Assembly (NCBI GenBank): GCA_900540405.1
Contig: UQFW01000003.1
Coordinates: forward strand, 1-47,515
Length of the DNA stretch: 47,515 nucleotides
Reading direction: 5' to 3'
DNA from: Candidatus Avelusimicrobium faecicola
GTDB taxonomy: Bacteria > Elusimicrobiota > Elusimicrobia > Elusimicrobiales > Elusimicrobiaceae
This document shows positions 1-8,141 of this stretch, one piece after another (within the stretch, counting starts at the first letter, position 1; each line of letters starts with the position of its first letter). The notes below the pieces were generated by a model, which saw only the letters and a program-made list of their open reading frames with translations, did no database searches and was not told the origin of the DNA. Position numbers and translations under genes: made by a program.

Positions 1-2
1 TT

Positions 3-434
3 CCGCTCCATCAGCAATTACTGGATACGCTGGGCAATAATCCGCTTTTCCCGGTGCTGTGTATGGCGGGGGCGGGGCAAGTGGGGGCCGGATTGGCCGT
101 CTTGTTAAAAACCAAAAATCCCCGCTTGAAAACCGTTGCCAAAAACGCGCTTCCGGTGGGTTTACTGGGCATTGGGGAACCGCTGATTTACGGGGTCACC
201 CTGCCGCTTTTTAAGCCGTTTATTGCGGCGTGCATTGGGGCCGCGGCCGGCGGGGCGGTGGTGGCGGTTTTGCAGGTCACGTCTGCCATTGCGTTTGGGG
301 TGTCCGGCGTGGTTTTACTGCTGGCGCTTTCCAATTTGCGTAGCGTGGTTTGTTATGCGGTGGGGTTTTTGATAGCGGTTTTGGTGGGTTTTTTTACTGC
401 GTGGAAACTGGGATTTGACGACCCCGCCGAATAG
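3..434 (+). CDS. PTS sugar transporter subunit EIIC, C-terminal part (5' end outside window)
   Basis: The reading frame is open from base 3 with no start in the window, so this is the last ~143 residues of a larger protein. It has several hydrophobic membrane segments and the stretch GIGEPLIYGVTLPLFKPFI. In glucose/sucrose/beta-glucoside/MurNAc-type PTS EIIC subunits this GIGEPLIYG-like signature lies in the substrate-binding half of the channel. The protein would import a sugar at the inner membrane while it is phosphorylated by the EIIB partner. The sugar cannot be told from this fragment, and any EIIA/EIIB domains lie to the left. It ends 3 bp before the stop of the convergent radical-SAM gene, leaving no room for a terminator between them. 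The family is fairly sure; the specificity is unknown. Confidence 0.85.
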   Translation, partial: PLHQQLLDTLGNNPLFPVLCMAGAGQVGAGLAVLLKTKNPRLKTVAKNALPVGLLGIGEPLIYGVTLPLFKPFIAACIGAAAGGAVVAVLQVTSAIAFGVSGVVLLLALSNLRSVVCYAVGFLIAVLVGFFTAWKLGFDDPAE

Positions 435-437
435 TTT

Positions 438-1259
438 TTATACGTTGACGGACGGCTTAAAAACATGGCGGAAATCCGCCTGGGCGGGAATGCCGTTTGC
501 GCGGCAAAAGGCGTTAATTTCCTGTTGGGTTTGTTGCCAGTAGGCCGGGTTTTTATCTTCGTAAATAGAAAGGTACAGGGGCAGTTTATCCGTATAATAG
601 CGCATAATAAACCCCAGTACCTTTTTTTGATACAAGGGGCGCAGGTTGAGCGCGTCAAAAATATAGCGGTCCGCATACGGGCGGGTCAGGCGGATAATTT
701 CTTTCCAATTTGTAATTTGCGGGAAAATCGGCGCGATTATCACGGCGGTTTTTAGGCCGTTTTCGTGCAAGGTTTTTAGGGCACTGATTTTTTCTTCCAC
801 GCTCCCCGCGCCGGGCTCGGCTAATTGGCGGAACGAGTCGTCCGCCGACGAAAACGAAAGCGCCCCCTCAAAAGAGGGCAACTTTTTGAACAAATCTATA
901 TCCCGCACAATCAGCGGGGATTTGGTCAGCACTTGCACATGGGCTTGGCAAAAGACCAACTGCTCCATAATTTTGCGGGTTATTTGAAAGTCTTTTTCGT
1001 AGGGATTGTACGCGTCCGTCACCGAGCTTAACATAACCTGCGTATGGTAAATTTGGTACGGGTGCAAAGGCGCCTGGCAGCGGCGTACATCCAAAAAAGT
1101 GCCCCAAGGCTCCGTATGGGCGGTAAATTTTTTCATATATTCCGCATAGCAATACACGCATTGGTGGGGGCAACCCACATACGGATTAATGGAGTAGGCA
1201 ATACCCGGTATTTTGGATTTGGATAAATAGGTTTTTATGTGTACTTCGCCCAATTTCAT
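438..1259 (-). CDS. Radical SAM protein, SPL/DNA-photolyase-like family
   Basis: 273 residues. The N-terminus has YSINPYVGCPHQCVYCYAEY, giving a CX3CX2C cluster motif (Cys30, Cys34, Cys37) that binds the 4Fe-4S cluster cleaving S-adenosylmethionine. Its surroundings (NPYxGCxHxCxYCYA) and the later VLTKSPLIVRDIDL segment match the family often annotated 'SPL family radical SAM protein' or 'DNA repair photolyase'. True spore photolyase activity is not implied, because these homologues are widespread in non-sporulating bacteria with unknown substrate. The start is the ATG at 1259; it has no Shine-Dalgarno, and a TATACT box lies 7 nt upstream, which suggests a leaderless message. The gene converges on the PTS gene. 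Confidence 0.85.
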   Translation of the reverse strand: MKLGEVHIKTYLSKSKIPGIAYSINPYVGCPHQCVYCYAEYMKKFTAHTEPWGTFLDVRRCQAPLHPYQIYHTQVMLSSVTDAYNPYEKDFQITRKIMEQLVFCQAHVQVLTKSPLIVRDIDLFKKLPSFEGALSFSSADDSFRQLAEPGAGSVEEKISALKTLHENGLKTAVIIAPIFPQITNWKEIIRLTRPYADRYIFDALNLRPLYQKKVLGFIMRYYTDKLPLYLSIYEDKNPAYWQQTQQEINAFCRANGIPAQADFRHVFKPSVNV

Positions 1260-1266
1260 ACTTGCA

Positions 1267-1272
1267 AGTATA
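1267..1272 (-). promoter_or_regulatory. -10 box (TATACT) abutting the radical-SAM start
   Basis: On the minus strand TTGCTATACT precedes the ATG by 7 nt. Initiation about 7 nt after the box would fall at or next to the A of the ATG. No clear -35 hexamer and no Shine-Dalgarno are visible. Confidence 0.55.
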
Positions 1273-1348
1273 GCAAATAATGGGGCTTTAGAGGCCCCTT
1301 GTACTGCGGGGCACTTTTTATTACAATGGAACTAACGGAGGATTTTTT

Positions 1349-1789
1349 ATGACAACTTGGTTAATAGTGGCAGTGGCGGTGGTAGTGGCGGCGGTGCTGT
1401 TTTGGCGCGTGCGGCAATCGCCCGAGCGAAAGCAAGCCCAGTGGGCCCAATGGGAGCAAGAGGCACTGGCCGGAAATGAAGAATCCGCCTATAAATTGTT
1501 AATGCTGTATTACGAGGAGCCTTCTTCCCGTTGCCATGCGCTGGCTTTTAAGTGGGCCTTGGCGGTGGCACAAAACACGCAAGACCCCGGTGTTTTACTG
1601 CAAGTGGGGGAAATGTACGAAAACGGACACGGCACTCCCAAAGATTTACACGCGGCATTGAAATGGTATGAAAATGCTTTAACGGCGGATACTTCTTTAG
1701 GGGCCCAATCGCCGCTATCGCAAGACGGTCATTTGTTTTTGGAGTCACGCATTATTGCGTTAAGGCGGGAACTGCACCCCAATACATAA
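1349..1789 (+). CDS. Membrane-anchored Sel1-like repeat protein
   Basis: 146 residues. Residues 1-20 form one hydrophobic helix followed by positive charges (FWRVRQ), typical of an N-terminal membrane anchor. The rest is alpha-helical, with a Sel1-like repeat around LLQVGEMYENGHGTPKDLHA and a following ALKWYENAL helix. Sel1/TPR-like repeats bind other proteins; no catalytic motif is seen, so the partner is unknown. The ATG is preceded by the strong site ACGGAGGA, and a TACAAT-like -10 lies about 25 nt upstream. It stands alone as a single-gene unit with a hairpin terminator downstream, divergent from the radical-SAM gene. Confidence 0.7.
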   Translation: MTTWLIVAVAVVVAAVLFWRVRQSPERKQAQWAQWEQEALAGNEESAYKLLMLYYEEPSSRCHALAFKWALAVAQNTQDPGVLLQVGEMYENGHGTPKDLHAALKWYENALTADTSLGAQSPLSQDGHLFLESRIIALRRELHPNT

Positions 1790-1811
1790 AAATTGCTTTT
1801 TGTTTTTATTC

Positions 1812-1836
1812 CCCCGGGTGACTCCCGGGGTTTTTT
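1812..1836 (+). terminator. Rho-independent terminator after the Sel1 gene
   Basis: CCCCGGG and CCCGGGG pair around a short TGACT loop and are followed by TTTTTT, 22 nt after the stop codon. Confidence 0.8.
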
Positions 1837-1844
1837 ATGTATAC

Positions 1845-1924
1845 CGGGCGGCGGCGGTTTAAGGCGCATAAGCCGCGCCCCTCGGCCCACGCTTGCCGCA
1901 ATATAAGCCGCGGGCGGCGGTTTA
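1845..1924. repeat. Short GC-rich direct repeats between convergent genes
   Basis: ATAAGCCGCG occurs at 1868-1877 and again at 1903-1912, and GGCGGCGGTTTA occurs near 1850 and 1913. The block lies just past the stop of the minus-strand SpoIID gene. It has no open frame of note and no evident terminator; function unknown. Confidence 0.35.
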
Positions 1925-1939
1925 TAGATGGTTCGCCCG

Positions 1940-4027
1940 TTATTCTTGGGTGGATTTTTTTAATTCCGCTTGCGGGAAATAATGCTTTAGAATATCCGTA
2001 TAAAGTTGGCCCGCTTCGGCGCGTCCGGCGGCACCGGTTTGGCAGAAACCCACCCCATGGCCCCAACCGCCGCCGTAAAAAATAAAGTTTTTCAGCTCTT
2101 TATTTTCATAATTGGGTTGCACAATAAAATAACTGCTACGCAACATCCCCAAACTTAAATTATTGCGGATGACGTTTTCTTTATTTAAGATAACACTGCC
2201 TTTGGTGCCTTTTACCTGTACGCGGCTTGCGTAGCCGCTTTTGCCGCGGTGCAGGGGAATAATGGCGGTAATGCGGCCAATATCTTTTTTCTTGCGGCGG
2301 ATAACTTGGCGCAGGTCTTCTTCTTCCACCACGCGCGCCCAACGGTAGGCGGCCAAACTGACGTGTTTATCGTAGCGGCTGTAAGCGTCGTGCGCGTGTT
2401 GCAAAAGGTCCTTAAACTGGTAGGGTTGCAACGTATCAAAATTAAAATCTTTATAGTCGGAAACAGGATGCAAATAAGGCGTTTCATACCAGCCGGCCTC
2501 TTTAGCGCTTTGGGTAATGCCGCCACAGTTGGCCGAAAACACGCTTTCTATGGGGGCATTTTTGTATTGCATGGTTTCTCCGGCGGTGGACTCCACAGAG
2601 GCGTTGCCGCGTTCGCTCTCCCCGCTTATGCCTTTATACACTTGGCAGTTTTGGGTGTCGCACAAATCATAGCCGTAATGGCGGTGTTTGCCCAGGTGTT
2701 TAAGGGCGTATGTGCGGGCCAGCACCGCTTGCGCGCGCAGGGCATTAATGGGGAACAAAACCGGCATTTCAGACGAAATAACCCCTTGTAAATATTCTTC
2801 CAAGGATAGTACATTAATGGGGACCAGTGTGCTTAACGTGGTGTTGTGTAAAATTTCCAAATCCCCGCGGAACTCTTTATCGTCCACACTGGCCCACGTC
2901 ATACCGGCGCCGCTCATTAAACTTTTTACAATAATGGTGGGGGCATCTTCTCCGCCGGGAGTGTCTGCGGTAATGCGCAAGCCTTTTTTGAACGGATATT
3001 TTTTGCCGTTGGGGGCCAGTAAGCGCGTTTGACCGTCTTGCAGTAGGGCCGTCCATTGGGTGTTGGCTTTGCCGCGGGCCAAGCGTTTGCCGGTGGATAA
3101 ATCTTTTACGGAAAAATTATGCGATACGGAAAAATGAACGGATTTGCGGATACTGGGTTTGCCGTTGGCGCGGGTGCCTAACCCAATGCGCACCTCTGAA
3201 AGCGTGCCCGACGGAATGGAAAATTTACGCGCAAAGGTATGCTTTTTGATTTCTTTTACCGTGTCCAGCTCTTTTTCCGGCCGGGTTAAATGGGGGCGCA
3301 GGGCCGCCATGGCTTTGTTAATGGCGGGGGAGTTCTTTTCCAACGAATAAATCATACGGTACTGGCGGTAGGCTTCGTTATATTTCCCTTGTGCGGCCAG
3401 GGCCATGGCATAATGTTGTTTGGCTTCAATAAATTGGTGGTCCAGTTCGGCCGCTTTGGCAAAATGTTTGGCGGCGTTTTTATAATCTTTTTCCTGCTCG
3501 TACACTAACCCCAATAAATAGTTGGAAAGCGGCAAATGGTTTTTGCCCCGCACGGCGGTTTTTAAGTTGTATTTGGCTAAATTATATTCTTTCATGCCCA
3601 TTTGGGCGCGGGCCAGATTAATCAGCAAAAATTCGGCGCGTTCGCGCTTTTCCACCAGTAGGGAAAGTAAATGTTCCGCGGCGGTGTATTGCCCGTCGGC
3701 CAAATACGCCTCAGCCATAAATTCCGTCACGTCGTGGTCGTCGGGATATTTTTTATAGGCGGCGTTCATAATATCTACCGCTTGGCGCGGCTGGCCCAGT
3801 TCCATGGCTATAAAGGCCGCATTGAGGAAGGAATCTTTATTTTGCGTTTCTTTGGAAAGTTCCACATATTTTTTCAGGCTTCCTGTCAGGTCATACTCAA
3901 AATACAGTTGGGCGGCCTGTTGCAAGCGTTTTTGGGTGTCCGCCGCGGTGGGCGCGGCAAAAAGGCCGCTCCCGTTCGGCAGGGCGGTAAAAGCCAGTAA
4001 AAGGAGTACGCAAAGGTGTTTCTTCAT
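1940..4027 (-). CDS. Secreted TPR-SpoIID/LytB domain protein
   Basis: 695 residues. An N-terminal signal peptide is visible (Lys-Lys, then a Leu-rich core, Ala-rich end near residue 25). Residues ~30-240 form TPR-like helical repeats (for example NYLLGLVYEQEKDYKNAAKH). Residues ~390-690 carry a SpoIID/LytB domain, with LSLEEYLQGVISSEMP, a NALRAQAVLARTYALKH helix and the closing GGGWGHGVGFCQTGA. SpoIID-family proteins are lytic transglycosylases or amidase enhancers acting on denuded peptidoglycan glycan strands, so this is probably a periplasmic cell-wall remodelling enzyme recruited through its TPRs. The plain ATG at 4027 gives the full signal peptide. Divergent from lipA. Confidence 0.88.
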   Translation of the reverse strand: MKKHLCVLLLLAFTALPNGSGLFAAPTAADTQKRLQQAAQLYFEYDLTGSLKKYVELSKETQNKDSFLNAAFIAMELGQPRQAVDIMNAAYKKYPDDHDVTEFMAEAYLADGQYTAAEHLLSLLVEKRERAEFLLINLARAQMGMKEYNLAKYNLKTAVRGKNHLPLSNYLLGLVYEQEKDYKNAAKHFAKAAELDHQFIEAKQHYAMALAAQGKYNEAYRQYRMIYSLEKNSPAINKAMAALRPHLTRPEKELDTVKEIKKHTFARKFSIPSGTLSEVRIGLGTRANGKPSIRKSVHFSVSHNFSVKDLSTGKRLARGKANTQWTALLQDGQTRLLAPNGKKYPFKKGLRITADTPGGEDAPTIIVKSLMSGAGMTWASVDDKEFRGDLEILHNTTLSTLVPINVLSLEEYLQGVISSEMPVLFPINALRAQAVLARTYALKHLGKHRHYGYDLCDTQNCQVYKGISGESERGNASVESTAGETMQYKNAPIESVFSANCGGITQSAKEAGWYETPYLHPVSDYKDFNFDTLQPYQFKDLLQHAHDAYSRYDKHVSLAAYRWARVVEEEDLRQVIRRKKKDIGRITAIIPLHRGKSGYASRVQVKGTKGSVILNKENVIRNNLSLGMLRSSYFIVQPNYENKELKNFIFYGGGWGHGVGFCQTGAAGRAEAGQLYTDILKHYFPQAELKKSTQE

Positions 4028-4079
4028 AGCTAAATTTTGTAAGATATTACATATCCTTATATTTACATTTTAGCAAAGT

Positions 4080-4970
4080 ATGACCGCACAAATACCACAA
4101 TGGTTAAAAGATATAGTAGGCCAAAATAAAGCGGCCCTGCGCAAGCAGGCGGCGCTATCCGCCCAAGATTCGTTAGATAAGGGCGCGCTCCACACGGTGT
4201 GTGTAGAGGCTAAATGCCCCAACCGCGGGGAATGTTTTAACTGCGGGGATGCAACTGTAATGATTTTGGGCGATATTTGCACCCGCCGTTGCCGCTTTTG
4301 CGCGGTACACAAAGGCCGCCCTCTGCCGCCGGATGCGGGGGAGCCAGCGCGTGTGGCCGAAATGGTAAAAAACTGGCACTTAAAATACTTGGTGCTTACT
4401 TCCCCTACGCGTGACGATTTGGCCGACGGCGGCGCGGCCCATTTTGCCGCCGTGATGAACGCCGTTTACGCGCAAAATCCGCTGGCCTTGTGCGAGCCGC
4501 TCATCCCGGATTTTAAGGGTTCCGTAAAAGATTTGCAAACGGTGCTAAATGCCCGCCCGGCGGTGCTGGCGCATAATATAGAAACGGTGGAAAGCCTGTC
4601 TGCCCACATACGCGGCGGGGCGGAATACCGCCGCTCTTTAACCGTGTTGGAAAACGCCAAAAAACTGGCGCCCGATACACTTACAAAATCCGGACTCATG
4701 GTGGGGCTCGGCGAAACCGACGGACAAATGAAACAAACCTTGCAGGATTTGCGTAATGCGGGGGTGGATTTGCTGACGATTGGGCAGTATTTAAGCCCCT
4801 CTAAAGCGCATCACCCGGTGGAGCGCTACCCGGAACCGGGCGAATACAAAGCCTGGGAAGAATACGCCCTTTCTATTGGGTTTAAGGGTGCGGCGTGCGG
4901 CCCGTTGGTGCGCAGTAGTTATAAAGCAGGCGCGCTATTCCGCCAAGCCACCCGTCCCCATGCCAAATAG
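4080..4970 (+). CDS. lipA: Lipoyl synthase
   Basis: 296 residues, close to the usual length. LipA inserts two sulfurs into the octanoyl group on E2/H proteins, using one cluster for radical SAM chemistry and a second, sacrificial cluster. Both are visible: CX4CX5C at Cys41/46/52 (auxiliary cluster) and CX3CX2C at Cys67/71/74 (SAM cluster, GDICTRRCRFCAV). The late VGLGET motif and the C-terminal RSSYKAG also fit. No lipB or lplA is adjacent, so the source of the octanoyl substrate is outside the window. The leader is very short and lacks a Shine-Dalgarno; TACATT at 4064-4069 could be the -10. Confidence 0.96.
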   Translation: MTAQIPQWLKDIVGQNKAALRKQAALSAQDSLDKGALHTVCVEAKCPNRGECFNCGDATVMILGDICTRRCRFCAVHKGRPLPPDAGEPARVAEMVKNWHLKYLVLTSPTRDDLADGGAAHFAAVMNAVYAQNPLALCEPLIPDFKGSVKDLQTVLNARPAVLAHNIETVESLSAHIRGGAEYRRSLTVLENAKKLAPDTLTKSGLMVGLGETDGQMKQTLQDLRNAGVDLLTIGQYLSPSKAHHPVERYPEPGEYKAWEEYALSIGFKGAACGPLVRSSYKAGALFRQATRPHAK

Positions 4971-4985
4971 ACAAGCAAAATAGGC

Positions 4986-4991
4986 TATAAT
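4986..4991 (+). promoter_or_regulatory. -10 box (TATAAT) six nt before the lipoprotein start
   Basis: GGCTATAAT is followed by six bases and then ATG at 4998. No Shine-Dalgarno is possible in that gap, so the transcript probably begins at the start codon. Confidence 0.6.
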
Positions 4992-4997
4992 ATAATT

Positions 4998-5363
4998 ATG
5001 AAGAAATTTTTAGGTTTATTATTTATCATTTGTTTGCTGACGGCTTGCGCGGGTGCGCCGCCCCAATGGTGGAACCCGAGCGCTACTTATGGGAATGAAT
5101 CCGTTTCCCGCCCGCAACAAAGCACTTCCGCGCGTGTAAGCCCTGCGGTGCGGCCGGAAGAAGTGCCTGTTCCGGCGGAGGAGTCTATCTCCACGCAAGA
5201 CGATTCTTATGAAGAAATGATTTTAACCCCACTGCAAGACGAAGAAACCGAAGAACCGTCTGCCGGAGCGCAAACGCAAAACACGATGGATATTACCCCG
5301 TCCGCGCCGGAAAGTGCCACGGCGGGCAGTGCGTTGCCGTTGCCCAGCGTGTTAAGTGAATAA
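4998..5363 (+). CDS. Small Pro/Glu-rich lipoprotein
   Basis: 121 residues. A signal peptide with the lipobox LTAC (Cys16 or near) predicts cleavage by signal peptidase II and lipid anchoring. The mature part begins AGAPPQWWNPSATYG and is then low-complexity, rich in Pro, Glu, Ser and Thr, with no recognisable domain; probably an unstructured periplasmic or surface tether. It lies 27 bp after lipA but has its own TATAAT box immediately upstream. Family not recognised. Confidence 0.75.
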   Translation: MKKFLGLLFIICLLTACAGAPPQWWNPSATYGNESVSRPQQSTSARVSPAVRPEEVPVPAEESISTQDDSYEEMILTPLQDEETEEPSAGAQTQNTMDITPSAPESATAGSALPLPSVLSE

Positions 5364-5444
5364 CCCACCGCTAAAGCGCCGTACGGCACAAGGTTTTTTC
5401 AACCCTGCGGTTAAACAAATACATAATTTGTAAAACACAATTAG

Positions 5445-5475
5445 GAACCCCCCGATTTTTTCAACCGGGGGGTTC
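5445..5475. terminator. Perfect GC hairpin, probable bidirectional terminator
   Basis: GAACCCCCCG (5445-5454) pairs perfectly with CGGGGGGTTC (5466-5475). It lies 82 bp after the lipoprotein stop and at the 3' end of the candidate minus-strand RNA. U-runs are short on both sides, so termination strength is uncertain. Confidence 0.6.
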
Positions 5476-5940
5476 ATTGTTGCGTCTTCATTATTACCTT
5501 CCTTGTTGTAGTGCAACCTGCGCACAAGGGCTTATGTTATCCCACTTCTGTTTACCCGGGTACGGCCGAACCAATTACATCAACCGCCTGCCGGAAAACA
5601 TCCGTCCACTGCTTACTACCGGCGCCGCCTACTGGACTGCGTAGTATGAACCCGCCGTCTTGTTCGGCTAAGCGCGGATACTGCATAACCACTTCCGCAC
5701 CGTATTCCAAGCTGTCCTGTTGCTCCGGTACGCTTGCGCCCGGCAAGACACGCAACCTGCTCACTCTACGGCTACCGCTTTACTGCTCCGCCGCCGGCTG
5801 ACCCGACGCCGGACTCCTTCTGCCGCTTTACAACCCTACTGCGCTGCTTCAAATACGGCCCGTTCTTTCAGCACTTACAGCTTTGGCTTACGCCACTGCC
5901 GGATAACGCCTCATGCCAAGTTGAACCAGGCTTACTGCTT
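5445..5940 (-). ncRNA. Candidate ~0.5-kb transcribed non-coding element (or decayed repeat)
   Basis: The 700 bp between the lipoprotein and glyS hold no convincing gene. On the minus strand a promoter at 5947-5974 points into this block, and a perfect GC hairpin lies about 490 nt downstream. The block is GC-rich, unlike its AT-rich edges, and every frame is broken by stops, although stretches read like protein; the longest open piece is ~70 codons from a GTG at 5764. I compared it with RNase P RNA, tmRNA and 6S RNA and did not find their conserved cores. It could be an unrecognised structured RNA, a decayed gene, or a dispersed repeat with its own promoter. Confidence 0.35.
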
Positions 5941-5946
5941 ATTTTT

Positions 5947-5974
5947 AGTATAAAGGAAAATAAAAAAAATTCAA
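5947..5974 (-). promoter_or_regulatory. Promoter facing the 5445-5940 element
   Basis: On the minus strand: TTGAAT (5974-5969), a 16-nt spacer and TATACT (5952-5947). It is one of the best -35/-10 pairs in the window, yet no gene follows. The predicted transcription start is near 5940. Confidence 0.6.
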
Positions 5975-6010
5975 GGGGTATTTTGAAAAATTATTTTTTC
6001 CGTCGGGAAA

Positions 6011-6044
6011 TAACAAAAAATCCCCCGTTTTTGGCGGGGGATTT
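6011..6044 (-). terminator. Terminator after glyS
   Basis: AAATCCCCC (6018-6026) pairs with GGGGGATTT (6036-6044). On the minus strand it is followed by TTTTTTGTTATTT, 19 nt past the glyS stop. Confidence 0.85.
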
Positions 6045-6062
6045 CGGCTTGATTAAAGCATT

Positions 6063-8141
6063 TTACAGCTTGGTAATATCTGCCACCGTTTGCGTTAAGT
6101 AGCGGCGCACGCGGGCCAATAATGCCAAGCGGTTCGCACGGACGGCCGGGTCTTGCGCGTTTACCATAACGTCGGTAAAAAAGCGTTCCAGCGGGGCCTT
6201 AAAAGAGCCGTACGTTTTTAAGATTTGCAGGTATTCGTCTTTGGCTTTGGCGGTGTGAACCGTGCAACCCAAAGCGGAGTCCACCTCGTGGATTTTGTTG
6301 TACAATTCTTTTTCGGCGGGGAGTTCAAACAGGTTTTCCTGTACGTTTTCCGTCACGTTTTCCGCCTTTTTGAGAATGTTGCACACGCGCTTGGCCGATT
6401 CCAACACCGCGGAAAATTCGGCCCCGGTTTTAACGGTTTCCAACGCGCCGACCAAGGCTTCCACTTGCGTAAGGGGCAGTTCGTACCAATTGGTGACGGC
6501 GTTTACCACACCTGCCGCATGGCCGCGCTGTTCCAGTACCAACGCTAAACGCTGGAACAGAAATCCGCGCAGTTCTTTGAGCCCTTTGTCCGGCGTGCCT
6601 TGCGGGTAGAGGGCGGCGGAGGCTTCCAACAACTCTTTTAAGGAAACCTGCAAGCCTTTTTCCAGCAAAATACGCACGACGGCAAACGCTTGGCGGCGCA
6701 GGGCGAAGGGGTCTTCGCTCCCGGTGGGAATTTGCCCGATTAAAAAGTTGCCTACCAAGGTGTCCATTTTGCCGGCTAATGCCACCAAATTACCCGCCAC
6801 CGTGGCCGGCAACGCAGAGGTAGACGTAAGCGGATAGTAAAAATCGCGCATGGCGTCGGCTTCTTCTTTATGGCCTTCCAACGCGGCATATTCTCCGCCC
6901 ATATAGCCTTGCAATTCCGGGAATTCATACACCACATGGCTGGCTAAATCCGCATACGCGTGGGACGCGGCATATTGCACCGTTTGGTTAAGCGCGGTAT
7001 TGGCGGTTTTTTCACACAGCCAAAGCGCCAGTTTTTCCGTGCGGGCGGATTTGTCTAACATAGAGCCCAACCCTTCTAAAAACAACACGTTGGCCAGTTT
7101 TTGTTTGAAAAATTCCAATCCGGCTTTTTTGTCGTTTTCAAAAAAGAATACCGCGTCGGACAAGCGGGCGGACATTACTTTTTTGAAGCCGTCGCGCACT
7201 TCGTTTTGGTTGACGGAAACACCGTCGCGCACGGCGATAAAATACGGTTGGATTTCGTGCTTGTCATTCAACACCGGGAACATTTTAATTTGTTTTTTAA
7301 GTACGGTGGTGATGAGTTCTTTGGGCAGGGTTAAAAATTTCAAATCAAAATCTCCGCCCACGGCCACAGGGTGTTCCGTAAAAAAGACGGTTTCGTGGAT
7401 TAAATCTTCGTCCAAATCCGCCTGATAGCCGCGCACGGCCGCTTCCGCCGTCACGGATTTGATTAACGCCTCGCGCCGTTCCTGCGGCAGTACCAAAATG
7501 GGCTGCGGTTGGTTTTTAAGCAAATCCACATAATACTGCTTATCGGCGGTTTCTACCTTAATGGGTTTGCGCCCGAAGGACGAAAGCGGATAAGTATAAC
7601 GGTTGGACTCCACCCCGGCTACGGCAAATTTAATCACTTTATCCCCATATAAACCAATCAGGCTTCTTATCGGGCGGCCGTAGCGCAGGCCGGATTCTTC
7701 CCAAACCATATTTTTGGCAAATTCCAACCCCGTCACTAATTGGGTGAAAATTTCCGGGAGGAGCTTGGGGGTCTTTTCGCCCTTGATTTTAATGTTGGCG
7801 TAAATGAACGGCCCTTTTTCCGTTTCCACCACGGTTAATTTTTCGGGGGCAATTCCGTTTTTTTGCGCAAAACCCGCGCTTTGGGGGGTAAAATTGCCGT
7901 TTGCGTCTTTTAATAATTTAGCGGGCGGCCCTTTTACTTCTTTTTGCACATCAGCGGATTTTTCCGCCAAATCTTCAATAAACAGTACCAAGCGGCGGTA
8001 AGTACCAAACGCCTGTACGGATTTATACGTTAAGCGGTGTTCTTCCAGCAGTTTGGCCCCTAATGTTTCCATTTGTTTAAGGGCCGGTTCCACAAAGCGG
8101 GACGGTAAATGTTCGGTTCCAATTTCTAACAAAGCGTTCAT
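6063..8141 (-). CDS. glyS: Glycine--tRNA ligase beta subunit
   Basis: 692 residues from the ATG at 8141. That start is preferred because GGAGG lies just upstream on the minus strand and the protein then begins MNALLEIGTEHLPSRF, as family members do. The beta subunit pairs with GlyQ in the alpha2-beta2 bacterial enzyme and carries the tRNA-recognition and anticodon-binding parts, charging tRNA-Gly in the cytoplasm. The core has YGRPIRSLIGLYG, and the C-terminus (RANRLALLARVRRYL) is typical of the anticodon-binding end. The start overlaps the glyQ stop by 4 bp (ATGA), indicating translational coupling. Confidence 0.96.
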   Translation of the reverse strand: MNALLEIGTEHLPSRFVEPALKQMETLGAKLLEEHRLTYKSVQAFGTYRRLVLFIEDLAEKSADVQKEVKGPPAKLLKDANGNFTPQSAGFAQKNGIAPEKLTVVETEKGPFIYANIKIKGEKTPKLLPEIFTQLVTGLEFAKNMVWEESGLRYGRPIRSLIGLYGDKVIKFAVAGVESNRYTYPLSSFGRKPIKVETADKQYYVDLLKNQPQPILVLPQERREALIKSVTAEAAVRGYQADLDEDLIHETVFFTEHPVAVGGDFDLKFLTLPKELITTVLKKQIKMFPVLNDKHEIQPYFIAVRDGVSVNQNEVRDGFKKVMSARLSDAVFFFENDKKAGLEFFKQKLANVLFLEGLGSMLDKSARTEKLALWLCEKTANTALNQTVQYAASHAYADLASHVVYEFPELQGYMGGEYAALEGHKEEADAMRDFYYPLTSTSALPATVAGNLVALAGKMDTLVGNFLIGQIPTGSEDPFALRRQAFAVVRILLEKGLQVSLKELLEASAALYPQGTPDKGLKELRGFLFQRLALVLEQRGHAAGVVNAVTNWYELPLTQVEALVGALETVKTGAEFSAVLESAKRVCNILKKAENVTENVQENLFELPAEKELYNKIHEVDSALGCTVHTAKAKDEYLQILKTYGSFKAPLERFFTDVMVNAQDPAVRANRLALLARVRRYLTQTVADITKL

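Noticed and set aside
438..1259. Spore photolyase proper
   Set aside because: Only the general SPL-like radical-SAM signature is present, and nothing else in the window suggests endospores.
5445..5940. RNase P RNA or tmRNA
   Set aside because: The minus strand has a GAAGGAGTCCGG-like start and an ACAGAAG-like end reminiscent of RNase P, but the required GAAAGTCC/P4 pairing and other conserved regions are absent. No tmRNA tRNA-like ends with CCA are seen.
5511..6102. Overlapping plus-strand frames of 77-122 codons in the intergenic block
   Set aside because: Cys/Ser/Pro/Leu-rich, no ribosome site, no promoter on that strand; the better-supported transcription signal is on the minus strand.
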